Assembly: GCA_036272935.1 (NCBI GenBank)
Contig: DATAXP010000086.1
Span: 1 to 28,170 of the forward strand
Reading direction: 5' to 3'
Source of the DNA: DATAXP01 sp036272935
Lineage (GTDB): Bacteria > Planctomycetota > Planctomycetia > Pirellulales > PNKZ01
DNA: 28,170 bases
Shown here piece after piece: positions 15,597-22,317 of this stretch (the first letter of the stretch is position 1; each line of letters starts with the position of its first letter). The notes below the pieces were generated by a model. That model did not search any database, was not told the DNA's origin, and was given only the letters and a program-made list of their open reading frames with translations. Position numbers and translations under genes: made by a program.

Positions 15597-16315
15597 GAGA
15601 ACGTACCTCCAGGGTAAAGAATCGTGTCGCCCGACAATGGCAGCCGAGGGTCGATCGCCAGTCGCTCTGTGGCGATGAGGTGCAGGACAATTGCTTTCCA
15701 AGTCGTACCGGAATGCTGGTCAGCAACACGCCGCAGCAATTCGTCGAGGGCCATCGGGCGCTCGGCGACGATCGACGCGACTTGTTCTAAGTCGGCCGAT
15801 TCAACAATTAATCGCCGAAACCGTCCGAGCAGCCGGACATTGGCCAAGAGCGGCCCCGTGAAGAGCTGCCGCTCGGTCACGACGTGAAACGACCATCCGT
15901 GTCGCTCGGCGTAAAGACGAGCGACGGCTAGCTTGCGTTGGACCTTGGGGCAATTGAGCTTCGCCGAAGGCTTCACCTCGATCAAACGCAGTGCACCGTC
16001 GCGCATCGTCACCAAAAAATCCGGCACAATGTACGAGCATCGCTGCACCTTGCGCTGTGCCGTCGTGGGTGGCTCTGTCAAAAGCGTGACGGTCCCGGTG
16101 GCCTCGCACCCTGCGTAATGAATTGACAGCGGCTGCTCGAGGATGTCGTGAACGAGCGGGCAGGCGGTGAGAATCTGGGCCGTTGCCGCCTCGAGCTGTC
16201 CTTGGCAGCGGATCGATCGGCCCTGCTTGGCATCGGGCACCAGCACAAAGGTTCCGGGCGTGCGACGGCGCAAGCGAACCGTCGACGGTCTGTTCTCAGG
16301 CAGTCGGTCGGGCAT
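15491..16315 (-). CDS. tnsA: TnsA-like endonuclease
   Basis: 274 residues, the same size as Tn7 TnsA (273). It has the restriction-endonuclease fold signature: Glu42 (QGQLEAATA), Asp99 (YIVPDFLVTM) and Glu113-x-Lys115 (LIEVKPS). A C-terminal winged-helix region from about residue 165 would contact TnsC. TnsA cuts the non-transferred strands, giving cut-and-paste rather than cointegrate transposition. The ATG at 16315 has GGGAG eight bases upstream; a GTG at 16342 is possible but lacks a site. The last 35 residues are Ser/Pro/Trp-rich and encoded within the start of tnsB, so they may be unstructured. It lies 30 bases after the Ku-like gene. Confidence 0.9.
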   Translation of the reverse strand: MPDRLPENRPSTVRLRRRTPGTFVLVPDAKQGRSIRCQGQLEAATAQILTACPLVHDILEQPLSIHYAGCEATGTVTLLTEPPTTAQRKVQRCSYIVPDFLVTMRDGALRLIEVKPSAKLNCPKVQRKLAVARLYAERHGWSFHVVTERQLFTGPLLANVRLLGRFRRLIVESADLEQVASIVAERPMALDELLRRVADQHSGTTWKAIVLHLIATERLAIDPRLPLSGDTILYPGGTFSWDPFDSVWGPSGSSTNAPSASSVNWRPTSSSPKT

Positions 16316-16345
16316 GACTGGTCTCCCGCGGTATGAAGGCACCGT

Positions 16346-17155
16346 TCACGCAGCGCGTCGACGGCAAGTCTTCGACCCTTTCTGCGTCGCATTGAGGGAT
16401 TCGATTGCTGCGCGACGCGCCGAGACTTTCGCCTCGATCAGGGCGTTGAGCCGGTCGGCGCCTTCGTCGCGATACGTTTCCCAGGCCAATGCTTGGTGCA
16501 ATTGCAGCAGCGCTTTGTCGATCGCCCGCAGCTCCGCAGGAGCGACTTGAGCGACATCCACGTCAGCGCTCGGAAATGCCCGTCGGTGTTCGGGCCAATG
16601 CAGCACGAACAACAGCCGCCGCCGGCCTTCGGCCCGAACGGCGATCGGTCGACGCTGCTCCGACAGAACCACCCGACCAACCGCCCAGAGGTTCTGATGC
16701 GCGAGCGCGACGACCGCTTGCGCATACGCAGAGCCGGCGGCGAGGTGTGCAGCGGCTAAGTACAGCGAGCGACCCGAAAGTAGCGACAGGTCGAACCGTT
16801 CTTGCGGCAGCAAATGTTCGATTTGGATTGTTTTGTCGTCGGTCGGCGCGAGCGCCTCGAGTTCTTCGGCGGAGAAGGCCAGTTGATCGTCTGGGCCGTA
16901 CTCGAACGCTTTGCCGATTTCGTCTGCGGTCAATTCACCGTGCGTGGGACAGATTTTACGCTGCGAAATCCGCTCGCCGCAGCAGGCGTGAATCTGATGC
17001 AGCGGACCGTGGCTTGGGACCACCAGCGCCGGATAGGCCTTGACCGGTAGCCGCAGCGGGCCGAGTGCGAACAACCCGGACCAACTCGCGCGGCTGGCGG
17101 TGGTCGGTGATGGCGCACCGGGCGCTCCGGGCATTCGCGATGCAACAACAGACAT
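16346..17155 (-). CDS. Ku-like DNA end-binding protein
   Basis: 269 residues, matching bacterial Ku (about 260-300). The core shows the bacterial Ku order: SWSGLFALGPLRLPVKAYPA (family W-x-G-x-x-x-F-G-L-x-x-x-P-V-K), PLHQIHACCGERISQRKICP (L-H-x-x-H-x-x-C-G), a GELTADEIGKAFEY segment (family D-I-V-K-G-Y-E-Y), LAFSAEELEAL, KTIQIEHLLP, LYLAA, and a long C-terminal helix ending in the basic CRRRAA. Ku homodimers encircle DNA ends and normally recruit LigD; no ligase gene is in the window. The ATG at 17155 has GGAGGA at good spacing; the in-frame extension to 17275 lacks a site. Its place 30 bases before tnsA implies a role at transposition breaks, by inference. Confidence 0.85.
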   Translation of the reverse strand: MSVVASRMPGAPGAPSPTTASRASWSGLFALGPLRLPVKAYPALVVPSHGPLHQIHACCGERISQRKICPTHGELTADEIGKAFEYGPDDQLAFSAEELEALAPTDDKTIQIEHLLPQERFDLSLLSGRSLYLAAAHLAAGSAYAQAVVALAHQNLWAVGRVVLSEQRRPIAVRAEGRRRLLFVLHWPEHRRAFPSADVDVAQVAPAELRAIDKALLQLHQALAWETYRDEGADRLNALIEAKVSARRAAIESLNATQKGSKTCRRRAA

Positions 17156-17271
17156 TTGAGTTCCTCCAAATAGGTGGGTCGACAGGGAGGCAAAGATTCC
17201 GCAACAGCGCCAAATCGCTGAACGATGCCGGTCGCGCTCAAGAACCGAAGGCGAAGACGTCGCAGAGAGGT

Positions 17272-17469
17272 TCAAGCGCGCGTTGACAGCTGCGCTCGGA
17301 GACGTCGGCTGAGTCGCTCGAGTTCACGCCGGTTGAGCGGTGCTATGCCCGGCAAGCCGAGCTGACGGAAGTACGGAAACATGATGCGGCGGCCGTGTGG
17401 GACGATTTCTTCTTGCCAATACAACAGCGCCGCCGAGAGCGTACCAATCTCACGTGGACTGAGTTTCAA
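17272..17469 (-). CDS. Small hypothetical protein at the head of the Tns operon
   Basis: 65 residues starting MKLSPREIGTLSAALLYWQE, with an amphipathic helix, a GRRIMFPYFRQLGLPGIAPL centre and an Arg-rich C-terminal helix (RRELERLSRRLRAQLS). No named domain recognised. It starts with TTG at 17469, supported by AAAGGAG eight bases upstream. It is the first gene of the minus-strand run, 116 bases before the Ku-like gene. The basic helix suggests nucleic-acid contact, but that is only a guess. Confidence 0.6.
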   Translation of the reverse strand: MKLSPREIGTLSAALLYWQEEIVPHGRRIMFPYFRQLGLPGIAPLNRRELERLSRRLRAQLSTRA

Positions 17470-17657
17470 TCAGAGAGCTCCTTTGTTAAAGAGGGAGAAC
17501 CTCCGGCTTGGTCAAATCGATAAACACACGTGCGGGCGCTCGAGCAGAGACGCTGCGGAAATCAGAATCCGACGCTGTAGAGCGCAGCGAGCCCGCACCG
17601 ACAGAGATTGCGAGAAGACGCCAATTGCCCATTAACAATGCCAATAGCTACGCGCGC

Positions 17658-17676
17658 GGCATACATCTATTATGCC
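17658..17676 (+). repeat. 19-bp near-palindrome, copy A
   Basis: GGCATACATCTATTATGCC, bounded by GGCAT and ATGCC inverted arms and preceded by CGCGCGC. It differs at two positions from copy B 280 bases to the right, in the same orientation. Could be a regulator site, a TnsB-type binding site or a promoter element. Confidence 0.6.
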
Positions 17677-17937
17677 CGTTTTTAGGCGTTTCTTTAGCGG
17701 TGAGCCCGTCGGTGGCAGAGCTGCGATAATCTCGAGACTGTTCGTTGCCGGGAGCAGTGGCCGCCTGGTTCCGTGTGGAGTCGTAAGAGATTGAGTTGTG
17801 AGTGGAATGATCAAGCGACTACGAACCCCGGAAGCTCACGAGCGATGGCCGAGCGCGACCCGACTCAAGAAATCATCGGCGACAACGCGTGTCGTCCGGC
17901 GCTGTCCGATGCTGTTTAAGCAAAAGAGCGCGCGGCT

Positions 17938-17956
17938 GGCATACGTCTATAATGCC
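17938..17956 (+). repeat. 19-bp near-palindrome, copy B
   Basis: GGCATACGTCTATAATGCC, with a perfect TATAAT inside (17948-17953) but no good -35 box at 16-18 bases. It is followed directly by GCGACA, which would read TGTCGC from the outside if this were a transposon end. See copy A. Confidence 0.6.
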
Positions 17957-18114
17957 GCGACAAACAGCTCGGCGACCTGTCGGTCTTTTGGGTTGCGGCG
18001 TGGCGCCACAACTCGGGCTATGTCGGCGAAGCCCGAGATCGCGATCACGCATCGTCCCGGCTGCATGTTCATCACCGACTTGCACGAGGAGTAACTTCTA
18101 GTGAAGGCGAAAGC

Positions 18115-19357
18115 ATGACCAAGCCCACGTTCGACGTCGCGGCGGTGCGGCGGCAGTTCCCGGCGCTGGCGCAGAAGCACGGCGATCGCGAGGCGGTATT
18201 CTTCGACGGACCGGCCGGCAGCCAGGTGCCGGATCGTGTCATCGCGGCGATCGGCGATTACTTGCGGACAATGAACGCCAATCACGGCGGCGTGTTTTCG
18301 ACGAGCCGTCGTAGCGATGCCCTGCTGGACGAGGCCCATCGCGCAGCGTCCGATTTCGTCGGAGCCGATGATCCCGAATGCTGCTACTTCGGCGCAAACA
18401 TGACGTCGCTCACCTTCGCGCTGTCGCGGGCTATCTCCCGCACGTGGAATGCGGGAGACGAGATCATGGTGACGCGGTTGGATCACGATGCCAACATCAC
18501 GCCGTGGGTCTCAGCGGCTCGCAATGCCGGCGTGACGGTGCGGTACATTGGCATTCGGCCCGACTGCACGCTGGATCTCGATGACTTCCACAAGCAGTTG
18601 TCGTCGCGGACTCGCTTGGTGGCAGTGGGGGCGGCATCGAACGCGGTCGGCACGGTCAATCCCATAGCCGAAGTTGCGGCCGCCGCGCATGCCGTGGGGG
18701 CCAAAGTGTTTTGCGACGCCGTGCATTACGCTCCGCATCGCCTGATCGACGTCGCGGCGTGGCAGGTCGATTCTCTTGCTTGTTCGGCGTACAAATTCTT
18801 TGGTCCGCATGTCGGCCTCATGTGGGGCCGCCGCGAGCTGCTGGAATCGCTCACCGCTTACAGGCTTCGTCCCGCCCCGAACGACCTGCCCGGCAAGTGG
18901 ATGACCGGCACGCAGAACCACGAAGGCATCGCTGGAGTACTCGCCGCGATCGACTACCTCGCCGACTTGGGACGGAGCAGTCCCGCGCAATCACGGCGCG
19001 AAGCGCTCGTCACAGCGTACGAAAAGATCATCGCTTACGAACGTCCGCTGGCCGAACGGTTGCAATCTGGGATCGATCGCTTGCAGCAATACACAAGTTG
19101 GGGCAACACCGATACGGCACGGTTCGGCAAGCGGGTCGCGACGTTTTCGATCACCCATCGCACGCTGCCGGCGGTCGAGGTGGCGCAGCGGTTGGACGAG
19201 GCCGGCATCTACGTGTGGAACGGTAATTTCTATGCGTTGCCCCTCACCCTGGCGCTTGGCGTCGAGCCAAACGGGGCTCGTCCGCATCGGCCTGCTGCAC
19301 TACAATACGAGCGAAGAAGTGGATTACTTGCTCGGTGTTTTGGCGACGATGGAATAG
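18115..19357 (+). pseudogene. Cysteine desulfurase-like PLP enzyme with a one-base frameshift
   Basis: A 413-residue SufS-like fold-type-I aminotransferase once one base is removed. The N-terminal FFDGPAGSQVP, Asp201 and His204 in FCDAVHYAPH, and the PLP lysine Lys227 in SAYKFFGPHVG identify the cysteine desulfurase-like subgroup. The frame breaks at the GGGG run near 19272-19275: after GVEPNG the true reading is LVRIGLLHYNTSEEVDYLLG, ending at TAG 19355-19357. As written, the frame runs on to 19656 with unrelated sequence. The start ATG at 18115 has a weak GAAGGCGAA site. An extra G in a homopolymer could be a sequencing error; otherwise the protein loses its last 27 residues, which are normally conserved. 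Confidence 0.8.
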
Positions 19358-19364
19358 CAATGAC

Positions 19365-19806
19365 TTTGGTGCCGGCGCTCGGCGGACGAAAAATCCTCGT
19401 AGAGCGACTTGCCGCCCCTAGCGGTCTTGATGATGAGCCCTGGCTCGCTGAGCGCCCGTTCCATGTTGTGGCTGAAGGTGAACTCCGGCTCGATCTTCCC
19501 TCCATCGATACCTGGCTTTGTCGCGCAACGGTTTCTCGCGACGTTCTGGCCTTTGGGCGTGACTTCTCGCCACTCTGGCTGAGCCGAGCCGGCGCGAGAT
19601 GTAATTCGGCACAAGAAAGGAATCCCAATCCACGCGCAGCCACCGATCGTCGATGAAACGCTGTCCCCGTACGACTGGGCAGCCTTCTTGCTCTCGGGCG
19701 ATTGGCGGTAAGCGGCGTCGCTATTCGACCTGGCCGTCGTCGCCGTCTTCGCGGCTTCCACAACACCATTTCTGGCTTCGTCCGATGAATGAATCATGTC
19801 GGCCAA
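19365..19806 (-). pseudogene. Relic of a sialate O-acetylesterase-like (SASA/DUF303) gene
   Basis: The minus strand carries GGKIEPEFTFSHNMERAL, then LIIKTARGGKSLYEDF. In planctomycete SASA-type esterases the equivalent is GPE-F-G-x-x-M then LIIKTAWGGKSL-x-x-DFRPPSAG. RPPSAGT follows here only after removing one T from a TTTTT run near 19390. Homology then stops at about 19365, next to the convergent desulfurase gene. The N-terminal part is not clearly recognisable. The gene is truncated at the 3' end and shifted, so it is not functional. Assignment rests on one stretch of about 45 residues. Confidence 0.5.
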
Positions 19807-20041
19807 CGACGCGTTGCCTGCGGCATCACGGACGAGCGAACGTATTTTCTCAACTTCCTCCTCCGACCTTTCGCCTTGCCGTCGCGCAGTTGCAGTGGCT
19901 CAACACCACACGTTATCGAGCGCAATGCTCTCCGAACCAAATCGCTGATGCCGGCCGGCTGCGGCTAGTACCGCCCCCGAACATGGAGTTACATTACGGA
20001 CGTTAACGCGTGGCGGAGCGTGGGGCACCGGAGGCAGAAAC

Positions 20042-21604
20042 GTGGCGAATATCGTTCTGATCAACCCGCGGTTCGAGGTTTCGTACTGGGGGCTCGAATA
20101 CGCGCTCCCTTTGATTCGCCGCCGGGCCAACTTGCCCACCGCATGCTTGCCTCTGCTGGCGGCGCTCACGCCCCCCGAACATCACATCACGTTGGTCGAC
20201 GAGAACGTAGAGCCGATCGATTTCGATCTGCTAGCGCGGGCCGACCTGGTGGGCGTGACAGGCATGAGCGTCCAGCGAAATCGAATGCGAGAAATCCTTA
20301 CGGAGCTCAAGGACCGCAAGATCTTTACGGCAGTCGGCGGCCCCTGGGTTACCGTGCGCGAAGATTATTTTGGCGATCTGGCCGACGTGATTTTTGTCGG
20401 CGAAGCGGAGGAAACCTGGCCGCGATTCCTGATCGACTGGCAAGCGGGCGAGCATCGGCACCGCTACGAACAGGCCGCCAAGACCGACATGACGCGCGTG
20501 CCGGCACCGCGCTACGACTTGCTCAAGATGCAGCACTACATGTTCGGAAGTTTGCAAATTTCGCGCGGTTGTCCATTCCAATGCGAGTTTTGCGACATCA
20601 TTGTCACCTTTGGTCGCCGTCCCCGCCTGAAAACATCCGATCAGGTGATCCAAGAACTCGACAACCTGAACGCCCAGGGGATGGAAAGCGCGTTCATCGT
20701 CGACGACAACCTGATCGGCAATAAACAGGCTATCAAACCGGTGCTGCGGCGCGTAGCTCAGTGGCAGCAGGATCACGATTACGCGATCAATTTTTTCACC
20801 GAGGCCTCGCTGGATATGGCCGACGACGCCGAGTTGATGCAGTTAATGGTCGACGCGAACGTGTCCAGCGTATTCGTGGGTATCGAAAGCCCCAACGAGG
20901 CTTCGCTGCGCGAAACGAAAAAGTTTCAGAACGTGCGCACGGGTGGAACGATCGTCGAGAAGGTCCACCGGATCCAAAAGGCTGGACTCGACGTATGGTG
21001 CGGCATGATTTTGGGATTCGACCACGACGACACCAGTGTGTTCAACGCGCATTATCGGTTCTTGCACGACGCGCGGATCGTGCAAGCCATGGTGGGCATG
21101 TTGGCCGCCATTCCCAAGACGCCGCTCTACGATCGGCTGGCAACCGAGGGGCGGCTGGGAAACGACGACGAGGCGGAGTTCGGCACCAACGTGGTTCCGG
21201 TACAGATGACCCGAGCCGAGTTGCGCGACGGCTACGTCCAACTGCTACAGCAGTTGCAAGAACCGGAAAGTTATTTTGGTCGGCTCGATGCTTTGTTCCT
21301 CGATCCGGAATTTCAGCCAGGCAAAACGCGTGACCGATACTGGCGGCGACATCGTTGGGCATGGCTGCGCGCCAAAGGATGGCACCTGCTGCGGGCCGGC
21401 GGAATCTATTTGGAATTGATGGCGATGGTCCCCGACAAACAGCTGCGGCGCGAATATCGCCGCCGAATCGCTCGGCTGGTTCGCAAACGTCCCGATCCGG
21501 TGTTAGCGTTCGTCTATCTCATCAAGTGCGCCATACACTATCACGTTCACACGATGACCAAGCAAATGGCGTCGCGCAGCGCGCACGTGGTGAATTCGTT
21601 TTGA
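20042..21604 (+). CDS. B12-binding-domain radical SAM protein
   Basis: 520 residues. An N-terminal cobalamin-binding-like Rossmann domain (MANIVLINPRFEVSYWGLEY, then HHITLVDENVEPIDFD, TGMSV, AVGGPWVT, VGEAEETWP) precedes the radical SAM core with C177-x3-C181-x2-C184 in SRGCPFQCEFCD. The C-terminal part, with a YFGRLDALFLDPEF region and a basic LRREYRRRIARLVRKRPDP helix, resembles the DUF4070-type tail of this group. Members modify lipids, hopanoids and natural products, often by methylation; the substrate here is unknown. There is no DxHxxG cobalamin-ligand motif, so cobalamin may bind base-off without a His ligand, or not at all. It stands alone, 680 bases from the desulfurase gene. Confidence 0.88.
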   Translation: MANIVLINPRFEVSYWGLEYALPLIRRRANLPTACLPLLAALTPPEHHITLVDENVEPIDFDLLARADLVGVTGMSVQRNRMREILTELKDRKIFTAVGGPWVTVREDYFGDLADVIFVGEAEETWPRFLIDWQAGEHRHRYEQAAKTDMTRVPAPRYDLLKMQHYMFGSLQISRGCPFQCEFCDIIVTFGRRPRLKTSDQVIQELDNLNAQGMESAFIVDDNLIGNKQAIKPVLRRVAQWQQDHDYAINFFTEASLDMADDAELMQLMVDANVSSVFVGIESPNEASLRETKKFQNVRTGGTIVEKVHRIQKAGLDVWCGMILGFDHDDTSVFNAHYRFLHDARIVQAMVGMLAAIPKTPLYDRLATEGRLGNDDEAEFGTNVVPVQMTRAELRDGYVQLLQQLQEPESYFGRLDALFLDPEFQPGKTRDRYWRRHRWAWLRAKGWHLLRAGGIYLELMAMVPDKQLRREYRRRIARLVRKRPDPVLAFVYLIKCAIHYHVHTMTKQMASRSAHVVNSF

Positions 21605-21689
21605 GGCGCACGATTCGTGTGATTGACGTCGGAGGCGTAAACGGCGGATCAATAGTGTAGCGCCCGTCGGGGCTGGCAACGGGCCGCAT

Positions 21690-21965
21690 GTAAAGCGTAC
21701 GGTTTCACTGGTAGACGCTTCAGAAGATCCTGGCGCATGTCGAGCGCTGGGTCATCGATGCACGACGCCGCGGGTGAAGCCGAAGCTTCGATCCGTTTTT
21801 GCCGTCGATCCAGGAGAAGCTGGAAGCTGATCGCAGCGCGCCTCCGAAGCAGCGGCATACGGCTCAGCGGATCTTCGAGCGATTCCGGAGCGAGCGGGGA
21901 TACATAAGCGGCGCGTCGGTGGTGAAGGAAGCGGTCCAGGCTTGGAGGCACTCGCGAACCAACGT
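21690..21965 (+). pseudogene. IS21-type IstA transposase relic
   Basis: With frame changes the plus strand reads TLQKILAHVE, KPKLRS, then FLPSIQEKLEADRSAPPKQR followed by HTAQRIFERF, GYISGASVVKEAV and QAWRHSR. This is the N-terminal HTH and linker of IS21 IstA proteins (KILAHVE...PKL..F...I...L..D...P.KQRHTA.RIFERL..E.GY.G...V...V). There are at least one internal stop (21709 region) and a shift near 21797. The catalytic core is absent. Dead fragment. Confidence 0.7.
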
Positions 21966-21971
21966 CCCAAT

Positions 21972-22115
21972 TTCAACGAGGAGTTTGCGCCCCAACGCTT
22001 TCCCTGGACGGCCAAACGACGCCGCTGGTCGTCGTTGAGCAATAGTCGCTTCCTGCCGTTCATCTCTTTGAGGACTCGATTCTCCGTCCGGACTGGATCG
22101 CGATTGCGCTGCGAT
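21972..22115 (-). pseudogene. Integrase-core transposase relic (N-terminal part)
   Basis: On the minus strand the codons read TENRVLKEMNGRKRLLLNDD followed by QRRRLAVQGKRWGANSS. This resembles the linker of planctomycete rve-type transposases (ENRVLKEQL-x-x-K-R-L-R-L-T-DDQRRRLA-x-K-x-K-x-L-G). The frame is lost where the sequence meets the IS21 relic near 21970. The rest of the transposase is missing. Confidence 0.6.
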
Positions 22116-22317
22116 ATATTTTCAAACGGTTTCGTTGTGGTCCGGGGGCCGCACTTCGTGAATTGAGGCGTGTCGTCTTTGCGTCGACAACCGCGACGTT
22201 TGTGCGGTTGAATGCCGCCAGCACGATCCGTTGGAACACTGTCGAATAGGTGCCGACGTGTCCGACGAGTGCGCGATGGAATGCCGACGAATGGTTGGCG
22301 CGCCCGCGTACGAGTGC

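Larger units (their letters stand above)
5035..17469 (-). mobile_element. Tn7-like island: Ku-TnsABC-TniQ plus ubiquitin-like cargo; ends not resolved
   Basis: Sixteen genes in one direction comprise a complete Tn7-type core (TnsA endonuclease, TnsB DDE transposase, TnsC/TniB ATPase, TniQ target adaptor) at the upstream end and a ubiquitin-like conjugation cassette at the downstream end. In Tn7 the tns genes sit at one end and cargo lies beyond them, which fits this layout. The coordinates given are only the gene-bearing part. The true ends should lie in 4686-5034 and 17470-18114, but no terminal repeats with an equal 5-bp flank were found, so mobility is inferred from gene content. The alternative is a fixed chromosomal locus formed by fusion of a decayed transposon and a resident operon. 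Confidence 0.6.
17470..18114. other. Divergent spacer between the Tns operon and the cysteine desulfurase gene
   Basis: 645 bases without a convincing gene. A plus-strand open frame at 17798-18094 has no ribosome site and no protein-like pattern. The stretch holds two copies of a 19-bp near-palindrome (17658 and 17938). It must contain the promoters of the leftward tns operon and the rightward desulfurase gene, and probably the right end of the Tn7-like element. Confidence 0.5.
21605..22317. other. Insertion-sequence graveyard, no intact gene
   Basis: A 713-base stretch between the radical SAM gene and the convergent efflux gene. It holds two overlapping transposase relics (listed separately). 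From about 22110 to 22317 no structure or gene was recognised. Confidence 0.6.

Noticed and set aside
5132..17469. CRISPR-associated transposon (CAST)
   Set aside because: TnsABC and a short TniQ are present, but no cas gene, repeat-spacer array or stand-alone CRISPR repeat was seen in the window.
17798..18094. Plus-strand open frame before the desulfurase gene
   Set aside because: No ribosome site, basic random-like composition, and it contains the 19-bp repeat.
19358..19656. C-terminal extension of the desulfurase frame
   Set aside because: It results from the one-base shift; the sequence is the antisense of the esterase relic and has no homology.
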